Below are positions 1-6,797 of a DNA stretch of 6,797 bases, piece by piece. The stretch spans positions 1-6,797 of the forward strand of contig JACMLK010000282.1 in assembly GCA_014379665.1 (NCBI GenBank). Reading direction: 5' to 3'. The stretch is from Saprospiraceae bacterium (lineage in GTDB: Bacteria; Bacteroidota; Bacteroidia; Chitinophagales; Saprospiraceae). The notes beneath the pieces were generated by a model. That model was not told the DNA's origin. It worked only from the letters and a program-made list of their open reading frames with translations, and did no database searches. Each line of letters begins with the position of its first letter. Within the stretch, counting starts at the first letter, position 1. A program made the translations under genes and the position numbers.

Positions 1-65
1 TGCGACTCCGCTGGATTATTAAAGCGTCTATAATTTACAGAAAATATAAACACCATATTAATATA

Positions 66-96
66 TTATACAATATATATAATATTGTTAATTTTG
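66..96 (+). promoter_or_regulatory. Candidate Bacteroidota sigma-A promoter for the large T9SS protein
   Basis: Bases 89-96 read TAATTTTG, a full match to the Bacteroidota -7 consensus TAnnTTTG. Twenty bases upstream, at 66-68, is TTA, one mismatch from the TTG of the -33 element. Transcription would start near 100-106, leaving a short AT-rich leader of about 25 bases before the ATG at 128. No Shine-Dalgarno sequence precedes the ATG, which is usual in this phylum. The surrounding DNA is very AT-rich, so a chance match is possible. Confidence 0.4.
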
Positions 97-127
97 TATT
101 TAGTTTAAAATCTCTATAAATTTTATT

Positions 128-214
128 ATGAGAAAATCAATGTCTTTATTACTAATGAGATATCATTTATTGTCTTTCACACTGTCATTTTATGTGTTGC
201 AATCTGTAAACGCA
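128..214 (+). other. Sec signal peptide of the large secreted protein
   Basis: Residues 1-29 have a basic start (R2, K3, R11), a hydrophobic stretch over about residues 13-25 and a polar end SVNA with small residues at -3 and -1 in the order x-N-A. The predicted mature protein starts QVTDVKY. No lipobox cysteine follows, so signal peptidase I processing is expected rather than lipoprotein anchoring. This fits a T9SS client, which crosses the inner membrane by Sec first. Confidence 0.85.
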
Positions 215-3200
215 CAAGTAACTGATGTAAAATATTTAATAAAATACAATCCTAATGTAGACTTATTTGATTGCTATTTGGTAATCGAAGCAGGAACCGC
301 TACGACCGTTGTACAAAGAACGCAATTTAATGCTCAATTATCCGTTGTGGTCCCTACCGGTACAAGATTGCACGTCGAACAAAATTACTGGCCAAGGGTT
401 CAGAACCAGAATTATAACAGTACCCAACCAATAAATTGGAATCGATTTTTATTAGTGAAGGCTTCCGCAGAATGTCCGGAAAATGATTATTACAGTATAT
501 TTCCTTCCCTCGCACCGACTTCTCAATATAACAATTTGGCTGCAGGGGACACTGTAAAACTTTTTAGCTTGACCATAGATACACTTAAAGGATGTGCATC
601 AGAAATCAGACTTTTCGAAAATGAAACGGATATATCCCCTGACAATCCATGTGCACAACAAGTAAGCTTAAATAATGGGTTTACAATGGGTGGAATTGGT
701 GAGTTGTACAGAGGCAATGTAATTCAAAGTATTGTAAATTACGCCGGTGATGATGAAACGGTATGCCGGAATACAAGTCTTTTATTGGACGGAAATACAT
801 TAGAAAATGCGAGGTGGCGCCTGCTATCAGGGCATTTGGGTGATGTGACTTTAGACTCGCTCAATCCCCTTCAGGCAGAAGCTTCATTTCTGCAAAATTC
901 AAGTGGGACTTATAATTTTTCTTTTGGTAATGATCAGGTTTCAGATTTTAAATGTGTGACAATAAATGTTCCCACTACTGATCCGCCAGGGCCGATAACT
1001 TTGTGCCATTTCTCCACCACACCTGTATCACCATCAATTGGCGGAATGTGGTCCAGTTCAGATACTACGTTTGTTTCAGTATCAAATTTTGGAACTATTA
1101 CCGCTTTGTCACCCGGGCATTCATTTGTAACCTATATAGAAAACAGTTCAGGATGCTCCTCAGATAAGATATCGGTCACAGTACATGAAAAACCGGTTAT
1201 TTCGTTACAAGGTTTAAATAATATCTGTGTGGGCTACACAACTAATTTCATCCCTTCATCGGGTGGAACCTGGGCTTCAGGTAATCCTTCGGTTGCAACC
1301 ATAACAAATGCAGGGCTCGTAACAGGAGTAGGTCCGGGCACAACAAATTTTACGTATACTCTTACGTCCACCGGTTGTATATCAAATCCATCCGTTCCCA
1401 TTACGATTCACCCGATACCTACAGTTATATTGACAAGCCACTCAGAAATATGTGTGGGAAGTACTACAACTTTTTCAGCATCTACCAGTGGAATCTGGTC
1501 ATCTTCAAATAGTTCAGTAGCAACGATTTCAAATTCAGGGTTGGTCACAGGTGTAGCACCGGGTACCGCAACTTTTACATTTTCGACAACAAACGGGAAT
1601 TGTGTTTCTTTACCAAGTCAGCCAATCAAGGTGCATTCACTCCCAACTGTTCAATTTGTGGGACAAAATATTATTTGTGTAGGGGACACGACCTGGGTTG
1701 CACCCGGAATGGGTGGCACCTGGGGTAGTAAAAACCATAGTATAGCTCAAGTATCGAATAATGGCAGAGTTTACGCAGTGTCATCAGGAACTGTCCAATT
1801 AGTTTTTACAGAAATAATATCAGGATGTACTTCAAACCCTTTATCGCTTACAGTCATGCCTTCACCCATCGTTTCCATATCAAAAGATACATTGGAAATT
1901 AATAAATCAGTAACCTTATCACCAAACACCGGTGGAAATTGGTACACTGCTGATACGAATATCAACAATATAATCGGCAATACATTTGCCAGAGGTATTG
2001 GTGTAGGGGAAGCTACATTGTATTTTCAGGATAGTATTTCAGGTTGTAAGTCAAAAGCGATTAAACTAACTGTTGCAGAGCCATTCTTCACTATTGTAGG
2101 TTATACATTTGTAGATACGAATGGCAATGGTTTATTTGATTCACAAACAGACAGTCCACTGCCCAACTGCGCCATCTTCATTCCGGAATTGAATACTACA
2201 TTTTATACAGACAAAACAGGGTATTATACAATTCTTGTAGATAAAGCCTCTTACACAGCCACATTTACAGTACCTTTTGGAGAGTGGATACAAAATACTT
2301 TGTCAAAGTCTATAAACGTAAATAACCCTATTGAATATTTATTTGCCGGATTTCAACCTACAAATCAAGGTTCAGGTGGGTTGGTCACTATAAATTCTTC
2401 ATTTTTAAAATGCAATAGTCAGGTGGATCTTGACGTCACAGTTTTTAATAATACAAGTCAGAAACAATCAGGTTATCTGGCTATCAGTATTGACAATAAA
2501 TCATATGTTGTTTCTTCCATTCCGTTCCCATCTGGATCTGCCGGTAATACTATATTCTGGGAATATTTAAACCTGCTGCCCGGGCATACTTTCACACCAA
2601 AGATTGTGGTAGATGTTCCCATGCCGGAGACGGAATATGATAGTCTGACCTTTCATGGATTTTTGTTGGATCAATCCGGAGATACGATGACACAATTTAT
2701 CTATTCGGATATCATAGACTGCAATACAACAACAGGAGGTATATTATCCTGGCCTGATCGTCCGGGTTCTGCAAATGCAACCTACCGAAACGAAAACCTG
2801 GACTATCAGATTCGGATTGAAAATACGACAGGCACTGCCATAAACAATGCGGAGGTAATCGTAAAATTAGATCATAATATAGATGTTTCAAGTATTTTGA
2901 TAAAAGAATGCAGTCACCCCGTTCGTACCTTTTTAATAAATGATAGCTTTCATTTCGTGTTTGACAATATAGAGCTTTCCGGCAAAGGATTACCGAATTC
3001 CGGCAATGCTTATCTATCATTTAATTGTGCATTCAATAAAGATGTACCGGATGGTACTCAAATTAAAAATACAGCATTTATAATACTTGACAGCAATCCT
3101 ATTTTTCAAACCAATGAAAGTATCAATACCATTGTTTCTGCTCCATGTGTAACGGATGAAGTGAAAATTTCAATATGTCCGGGAGAAAGCTATGCGAGTA

Positions 3201-3751
3201 CTCAACAAATCTATGATCAGCCGGGTATTTATATTGAAACTATCCAGGGAAACACCGGATGTGATACACTGCGCAGTATTAACCTATCTTATCATCCAGT
3301 ACCTTCAGATAGTCTGACCTCACATGGAAATATGCTTATGTCATCAGCAGGCGGAATTCAATATTTCTGGTATGAGTGCACTACAAATGTGTTAATTTCT
3401 ACCACAACAGTGCCTTTTTTAACACCGGATGAAGATGGAACTTACTATGTAATTGTTGAAGGTGAATTTTGCAATACTAAAACAGCCTGTGTTGATTTTA
3501 TACGTTCTTCTGTACATGATGCATGGCAAGGTGATATTAAAGTATTTCCAAATCCCGCTTATCATGCCTTTACTATTCAATCCTCTTATTTGATAAATTA
3601 CATGAATATCAGAAATATAATGGGACAAATTAAAATGTCCCAATCCGGTGGTTCAACATCCATTGATATCAATCATCTGGAGAATGGCATATACATCCTC
3701 GAAATAAAAACAGATAAAGGAAATTATATAACAAAATTGATTAAAAGATAA
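128..3751 (+). CDS. Large secreted multidomain Ig-like (Big_2) repeat protein with T9SS type A sorting domain
   Basis: This complete 1207-residue protein is probably exported by the Sec system and then the type IX system, to be attached to or released from the cell surface. Residues 1-29 are a signal peptide with a hydrophobic core and a likely cut after VNA before Q30. Residues 30 to about 203 form an all-beta-looking domain I cannot name. About 205-283 is an Ig/PKD-like domain starting GDDETVC. About 285-652 holds five tandem Big_2-like repeats with GG-x-W, VATISN and GLVTGVAPGT motifs. About 654-740 resembles SdrD-B or carboxypeptidase-regulatory modules, with a DTNGNGLFDSQTD acidic loop (663-675). 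About 750-1003 resembles DUF7619 (LDYQIRIENT, HFVFDNIEL, IKNTAFIILDSNP). About 1007-1126 is Ig-like. About 1133-1207 is the T9SS tail (KVFPNPA, GQI, LENGIYILEI, KLIKR). The ATG at 128 is the first Met and gives a normal signal peptide; Met5 and Met10 are in-frame alternatives. No catalytic motif is visible, so an adhesive or structural role is inferred. The general class is secure and the specific function unknown. Confidence 0.93.
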   Translation: MRKSMSLLLMRYHLLSFTLSFYVLQSVNAQVTDVKYLIKYNPNVDLFDCYLVIEAGTATTVVQRTQFNAQLSVVVPTGTRLHVEQNYWPRVQNQNYNSTQPINWNRFLLVKASAECPENDYYSIFPSLAPTSQYNNLAAGDTVKLFSLTIDTLKGCASEIRLFENETDISPDNPCAQQVSLNNGFTMGGIGELYRGNVIQSIVNYAGDDETVCRNTSLLLDGNTLENARWRLLSGHLGDVTLDSLNPLQAEASFLQNSSGTYNFSFGNDQVSDFKCVTINVPTTDPPGPITLCHFSTTPVSPSIGGMWSSSDTTFVSVSNFGTITALSPGHSFVTYIENSSGCSSDKISVTVHEKPVISLQGLNNICVGYTTNFIPSSGGTWASGNPSVATITNAGLVTGVGPGTTNFTYTLTSTGCISNPSVPITIHPIPTVILTSHSEICVGSTTTFSASTSGIWSSSNSSVATISNSGLVTGVAPGTATFTFSTTNGNCVSLPSQPIKVHSLPTVQFVGQNIICVGDTTWVAPGMGGTWGSKNHSIAQVSNNGRVYAVSSGTVQLVFTEIISGCTSNPLSLTVMPSPIVSISKDTLEINKSVTLSPNTGGNWYTADTNINNIIGNTFARGIGVGEATLYFQDSISGCKSKAIKLTVAEPFFTIVGYTFVDTNGNGLFDSQTDSPLPNCAIFIPELNTTFYTDKTGYYTILVDKASYTATFTVPFGEWIQNTLSKSINVNNPIEYLFAGFQPTNQGSGGLVTINSSFLKCNSQVDLDVTVFNNTSQKQSGYLAISIDNKSYVVSSIPFPSGSAGNTIFWEYLNLLPGHTFTPKIVVDVPMPETEYDSLTFHGFLLDQSGDTMTQFIYSDIIDCNTTTGGILSWPDRPGSANATYRNENLDYQIRIENTTGTAINNAEVIVKLDHNIDVSSILIKECSHPVRTFLINDSFHFVFDNIELSGKGLPNSGNAYLSFNCAFNKDVPDGTQIKNTAFIILDSNPIFQTNESINTIVSAPCVTDEVKISICPGESYASTQQIYDQPGIYIETIQGNTGCDTLRSINLSYHPVPSDSLTSHGNMLMSSAGGIQYFWYECTTNVLISTTTVPFLTPDEDGTYYVIVEGEFCNTKTACVDFIRSSVHDAWQGDIKVFPNPAYHAFTIQSSYLINYMNIRNIMGQIKMSQSGGSTSIDINHLENGIYILEIKTDKGNYITKLIKR
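980..2083 (+). repeat. Five tandem Big_2-like Ig repeats, about 72-75 residues each, in frame
   Basis: The approximate residue limits are 285-356, 357-431, 432-506, 507-580 and 581-652. Each unit begins with a short PxVxL strand, then an ICVG-like cysteine, a GG-x-W turn, a (V/I)A-x-(I/V)-(S/T)N-x-G-x-V core, a PGT turn, an aromatic strand and a GC. Repeats 2 and 3 are most alike (GLVTGVGPGT against GLVTGVAPGT). Repeat 1 and repeat 4 are more divergent, and repeat 5 is degenerate. The DNA of repeats 2 and 3 differs at many synonymous positions, so the duplication is old rather than a recent slippage product. Big_2 and related Ig folds are common spacers in bacterial surface adhesins. Confidence 0.85.
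3524..3748 (+). other. T9SS type A C-terminal sorting domain
   Basis: Residues about 1133-1207 carry the usual order of short motifs for TIGR04183-type tails: KVFPNPA near the start, a central strand with NIMGQI, then INHLENGIYILEIKTDKG, and a basic end KLIKR. In known T9SS clients this beta-sandwich directs passage through the outer-membrane translocon and is then usually removed or exchanged for a surface anchor. It is the strongest evidence that the host is a Bacteroidota member with a type IX system. Confidence 0.92.
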
Positions 3752-3826
3752 TTGATAAATAGTAGTTGCTTGAAAATTAAAGGGGAAGCGAAATACATCA
3801 ACGTCTAGCATGACTTTCAGCAGAGC
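3752..3826. other. Convergent intergenic gap without a clear terminator
   Basis: This 75-base spacer lies between the 3' ends of the large secreted protein gene and the ankyrin gene. A terminator serving both strands would be expected here. The best pairing I can find is TTGCTT with AAGCGAA, which needs a bulged G and has no U-run, so I do not call a terminator. Confidence 0.6.
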
Positions 3827-4570
3827 CTATTTATAGAGATACTTATTAGGAATATTTGGAGGAAAGTAATCTATATTATATTTTGCTTTATACAATAATG
3901 ATATTACTTTATAAATATCCTGTTCTGAACGTTGGAACTGCCGGAGAAGACCCATCATCGCATAACTCAGCGGGTTGACAGAAGGTATAAAAGTCTCCCA
4001 TTCATAACCCTTTCCCCATATCAAACCACTGACAGTCAAACCTAGCTCTGCATTTTGAGAAATCAGATATTTCATCATGTCGATACTCTTATTGGCATCC
4101 TGATTTACGGTATGGAATATCGGGGTATGTCCTCCAAAACCAAAGTTATCAGTTCCCGCCTTTGAATTGATATCTGCACCGTATTTTACTAATATTTTTG
4201 CACAAGCCAGGTGATTATATTCTGAACATATATGTAATAAAGAGACTTCATGTAATGGTGTAAAAGTACTTTGATAGGTATATTTTTTCCCCAACGCATC
4301 TTTGTCATCATTTAAATGGACATCTAATGAAACCGCATCATCCAGCAGCACCGCTAGCAAAACTCTATCTTCAAATTTAAGTCCGTAATCTACAAATACC
4401 TGTATACATGCTTTGAACTCAAGACCTCGTGTATACATATTGATCAATTCATTGATCAGTGGCTTACCATTAATTAATTGATTTGGATTAATTCCGCTTT
4501 CAAAACACTCCCTGATTCCTTCCACAGAATGGAGTTCAAAATCAACCATTATCTTTTGTAAATAATCCAT
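3827..4570 (-). CDS. Ankyrin-repeat domain protein
   Basis: This 247-residue protein is probably a cytoplasmic protein-binding protein; its partner is unknown. Two ankyrin repeats are clear. The first covers about residues 103-135, with TPLHEVSLLHICSEYNHLA followed by KILVKYGADIN. The second covers about 148-178, with TPIFHTV, then MMKYLISQNAEL. Weaker ankyrin-like helices occur at about 12-45 (GIRECFESGINPNQ) and 52-80 (CIQVFVDYGLKF). Residues 180-247 are not ankyrin-like: they contain LIWGKGYEWET, NPLSYAMMGLL and a Pro-rich end YFPPNIPNKYL. There is no signal peptide or membrane segment. The ATG at 4570 is preceded by AT-rich DNA with no Shine-Dalgarno sequence, and Met8 is an alternative start. 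The gene is convergent with the large secreted protein gene and 160 bases downstream of the RND gene on the same strand. Family membership is secure; the role is not. Confidence 0.88.
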   Translation of the reverse strand: MDYLQKIMVDFELHSVEGIRECFESGINPNQLINGKPLINELINMYTRGLEFKACIQVFVDYGLKFEDRVLLAVLLDDAVSLDVHLNDDKDALGKKYTYQSTFTPLHEVSLLHICSEYNHLACAKILVKYGADINSKAGTDNFGFGGHTPIFHTVNQDANKSIDMMKYLISQNAELGLTVSGLIWGKGYEWETFIPSVNPLSYAMMGLLRQFQRSEQDIYKVISLLYKAKYNIDYFPPNIPNKYLYK

Positions 4571-4730
4571 ATAAAATAAGTTTGATCTGAGATAACATAC
4601 TTTCAGTACTGCAAATATAACTTACATCCTGTTGAAGTGTATAACCACAGATAGTTCATTTCATTCGATTTACATCACTAATGCGCTGTCACCGGATTTC
4701 CTTTTACCAAATGTACATATTGGGTTACTC
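4571..4730. other. Intergenic spacer between RND gene and ankyrin gene
   Basis: This 160-base region follows the TGA of the RND gene and precedes the ankyrin gene, both on the minus strand. It holds two minus-strand matches to TAnnTTTG, at 4612-4619 and 4708-4715. I see no strong hairpin followed by a T-run for ending RND transcription, and no open frame that continues a known protein. Confidence 0.6.
4612..4644 (-). promoter_or_regulatory. Candidate Bacteroidota promoter for the ankyrin gene
   Basis: Read on the minus strand, 4619-4612 is TATATTTG, a full match to the TAnnTTTG -7 consensus. TTA at 4644-4642, 22 bases upstream, is one mismatch from the -33 TTG and within the spacing reported for this phylum. 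The leader to the ATG would be about 35 bases. This would allow the ankyrin gene to be expressed independently of the RND gene. Confidence 0.45.
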
Positions 4731-6797
4731 TCACTTCTTCACTTCCACTTGCGGCGGAATCAACATATATAGTACGGGAGTCACCAACCTGCTCATCAAT
4801 GTACTGCTGATCAACCCTCCAATTAGTACTATAGCCAATGGACTGATCAATGGGGAATTCTCCAGTACTAAAGGTGTCATACCGCCTATGGCAGTCATGG
4901 ATGTCAGTAAAATAGGAAGGAATCGGGTTTCGGCACCATCCATCACGGCTTCATACAGCCCCATACCTTTCTCTCTTAGTCCATTGGTATAGTCTACCAT
5001 GAGAATGGAATTTTTAATCTCTATACCTATGAGTGCAATAATGCCAACCGTCGCTACAAAAGACAATGACTCCCCTGCAATGTACAATGCCAGTAAGGCG
5101 CCAATGATACCCATAGGGATCACGCTCAACACAATGATGGTAGACTTAAAAGTCCGGAACTCTAATATCAAAATAGCCAGCAATCCGAAAACTGTGAATA
5201 TTATAATCGTACCAAGGCCACCAAATGATTCCTCACGGGATTCCCGTGCACCTGCAGCTAGAACCCTGTATCCGGCAGGTAAGGTGATTTTCTGTTCGAT
5301 ATCCTGTATTATTTCGGTGGTGATTTGTTCTACATTGAATCCCTGTTGCACAAATGAACTTACCAGGGCATACCTTTCTTTATTATAATGCAAAATGATG
5401 GATGCTGATGGTTTCAGAGTGATTTCAGCAATATTTTTCAATGGTACCAAGGCACCGCTAAGGGATGTGACATTGATTTTATTGAAGGCTTCCAATGCGT
5501 TTATCGTATTTTTTGTTATACTGACATTCAGCATAAACTCCTCTCCTTCCTCATTTTTGATCTCACCAACATTCAATCCGGCAACTGCCAGACGTACAGT
5601 CTTTGCTATTTCAGCTCCTGAAAGACCATACAATCCGGCCTTTTGTTTGTCCAGATCGATGACAATATCTGATCTTTGATACTTCAGGTCGTTGCGCACA
5701 TACATGGTTCCTGGCCTGGATTTAACAAGTTGCTCAATTTTGGTACTAAGTTTATCCAGCGTATCGAGATTATTGCCAATTACCCTCATTTCTACCGGCG
5801 CTGAAATCGGAGGTCCCTGCTGAAATCTTTTAACTTCTATCCGGGTGCCGGGGATGCCTGACAACTTTTCTCTTGCTTTTTCAGCAAATGCGGTGATATC
5901 AGCTACGGGCGCTTTAGCATCCAGATAGACTATTATTTGCCCACGGTTTCCAGCGGTTTGTTTCTGGAATTCATTGTAGTATATACGGGGATTCCCTTTG
6001 CCTGCATTGGCGCTTATATGATCTATTTCGGGCATCCGGAGCAGCGTTTGTTCTATTTTCCTGACTATTTTATCTGTGTGCTCCAGATTTGAGCCTGGTT
6101 CTGTCTCTATATCTATGGTTACAATAGGTTTTTCCGATTCAGGAAATAAGCTGAAACCCAACCTCGGAATCAAAGTGAGAGAAGCTATAAATATTGCCCC
6201 AGCTATAAGTAAAGTCCATAACGGATGACTCATACACCAGGTCAAAAGTCGCTGATATGGGGAATTGATATACTTCTTAAAACCTCTGAAAAAAATGTTG
6301 CCATCTCTATGGCTTTCACCTTCGTGCGCTTTTAATAGAATACCGGATAAAAAAGGAATGATTGTGACTGATACAAAAAGTGATGCCAATACCGTCACCA
6401 TGACTGCCATTGGCATGGAACGAATGAAATCACCGGAGCCTTCGGGTAAATTGGCCAATGGGAGAAATGCAAGAAGTAATGTAGCAGTGCATCCCAGAAT
6501 AGCTACAGTTATATGGTTTGTGGCTGAGATGGCCGCTTCAGTAGCTGAGATTCCTTTTCGCATATACCGCTCAATATTTTCAACCACCACAATACTGTCA
6601 TCTACAAGTAAGCCCAGAGAGATCACCATCCCTACAATGCTCAGTTGGTTAAGTGTATATCCAAGTAAATCCAATATAAACAATCCAATACTCAAAGACA
6701 GTGGTATGGAGATCATTACTACCAATGATGCCCTGGTACCAAGTGGCAATAAGGTCAGCAATACCAAAAAAATAGCAATAGCAAAGTCACGCCCCAA
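4731..6797 (-). CDS. RND efflux transporter permease subunit (AcrB-like), N-terminus outside the window
   Basis: This is the C-terminal 688 residues of a proton-driven inner-membrane pump that exports drugs or other amphiphiles together with a periplasmic adaptor and a TolC-like channel. The frame is open to the window edge, and the first visible codon is an internal TTG (Leu), not a start. By comparison with AcrB the fragment begins in TM2, so about 330 residues are missing from a protein of about 1020. Visible parts are TM2-TM6 (residues 1-150) with LVDDSIVVVENIERYM in TM4, whose D66 and D67 match the AcrB proton-relay aspartates; TM7 (about 190-210); the second periplasmic porter/docking loop (about 211-525), starting after the PRLGFSLFPESE segment; and TM8-TM12 (about 526-680), with K595 of GIEIKNSILMVDYTN matching the relay lysine of TM10. 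The Asp-Asp pair favours the HAE (drug) type over the heavy-metal CusA/CzcA type. It ends PPQVEVKK with no long tail. The substrate cannot be told from this sequence. Confidence 0.95.
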   Translation of the reverse strand: MGRDFAIAIFLVLLTLLPLGTRASLVVMISIPLSLSIGLFILDLLGYTLNQLSIVGMVISLGLLVDDSIVVVENIERYMRKGISATEAAISATNHITVAILGCTATLLLAFLPLANLPEGSGDFIRSMPMAVMVTVLASLFVSVTIIPFLSGILLKAHEGESHRDGNIFFRGFKKYINSPYQRLLTWCMSHPLWTLLIAGAIFIASLTLIPRLGFSLFPESEKPIVTIDIETEPGSNLEHTDKIVRKIEQTLLRMPEIDHISANAGKGNPRIYYNEFQKQTAGNRGQIIVYLDAKAPVADITAFAEKAREKLSGIPGTRIEVKRFQQGPPISAPVEMRVIGNNLDTLDKLSTKIEQLVKSRPGTMYVRNDLKYQRSDIVIDLDKQKAGLYGLSGAEIAKTVRLAVAGLNVGEIKNEEGEEFMLNVSITKNTINALEAFNKINVTSLSGALVPLKNIAEITLKPSASIILHYNKERYALVSSFVQQGFNVEQITTEIIQDIEQKITLPAGYRVLAAGARESREESFGGLGTIIIFTVFGLLAILILEFRTFKSTIIVLSVIPMGIIGALLALYIAGESLSFVATVGIIALIGIEIKNSILMVDYTNGLREKGMGLYEAVMDGAETRFLPILLTSMTAIGGMTPLVLENSPLISPLAIVLIGGLISSTLMSRLVTPVLYMLIPPQVEVKK

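Noticed and set aside
1..40. Possible tail of an upstream + strand gene (frame 1 reads ten codons, then TAA at 31-33)
   Set aside because: Ten residues (CDSAGLLKRL) are too few to recognise a protein, and other frames also stop nearby. Coding cannot be separated from intergenic sequence here.
54..98. AT-only inverted repeat resembling a hairpin upstream of the large gene
   Set aside because: The arms are imperfect and made only of A and T. In DNA this AT-rich such pairings arise by chance and would be weak.
2712..3020. 102-residue open frame on the minus strand inside the large secreted protein gene
   Set aside because: It lies fully antisense to a clearly coding region with recognised domains, and its translation has no recognisable motif.
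3762..3800. Possible bidirectional terminator between the convergent genes
   Set aside because: The only pairing (TTGCTT with AAGCGAA) is short, needs a bulge, and is not followed by a T-run on either strand.
4681..5679. Three plus-strand open frames (4681-4992, 4999-5388, 5395-5679)
   Set aside because: They are almost entirely antisense to the RND gene, whose frame carries conserved transporter motifs. Their translations look like mirror products of hydrophobic codons.
6780..6797. Apparent start codon (TTG) of the RND gene at the window edge
   Set aside because: Comparison with AcrB places this codon in TM2. The N-terminal third, including TM1 and the first periplasmic loop, must lie beyond the window.

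Overview
This window looks like chromosomal DNA of a Bacteroidota member, most likely close to the Saprospiria/Chitinophagia. Three things point there: a very large secreted protein with a C-terminal type IX secretion (T9SS) sorting domain, AT-rich intergenic DNA with TAnnTTTG-type promoter boxes, and start codons without a Shine-Dalgarno sequence. The genus cannot be fixed from the sequence alone.

Layout. Bases 1-127 are a very AT-rich leader with one good -7 box. Bases 128-3751 (+) encode a complete 1207-residue modular surface or secreted protein. Its order is signal peptide, an unclassified N-terminal domain, an Ig/PKD-like domain, five tandem Big_2-like Ig repeats, an SdrD-B/carboxypeptidase-regulatory-like module with a putative calcium loop, a DUF7619-like beta domain, one more Ig-like segment and a T9SS type A tail. 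A 75-base gap (3752-3826) separates it from a convergent 247-residue ankyrin-repeat protein (3827-4570, -). After a 160-base spacer comes the 3' two thirds of an RND efflux pump inner-membrane subunit (4731 to beyond 6797, -), which lacks about 330 N-terminal residues because the window ends.

The three genes do not form an obvious pathway. The first is an exported, probably cell-surface structural or adhesive protein. The ankyrin protein has no signal peptide and is probably cytoplasmic. The RND subunit would normally work with a periplasmic adaptor and an outer-membrane channel, neither of which is in the window. The ankyrin gene lies downstream of the RND gene on the same strand but has its own candidate promoter, so co-transcription is uncertain.

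I found no tRNA, rRNA, CRISPR array, transposase, attachment site or convincing terminator, and no clear sign of a new multi-gene system. The most interesting points are the strictly regular 50-residue cysteine spacing in the Ig repeat array, the unclassified N-terminal domain of the large protein, and the non-ankyrin C-terminal block of the ankyrin protein.
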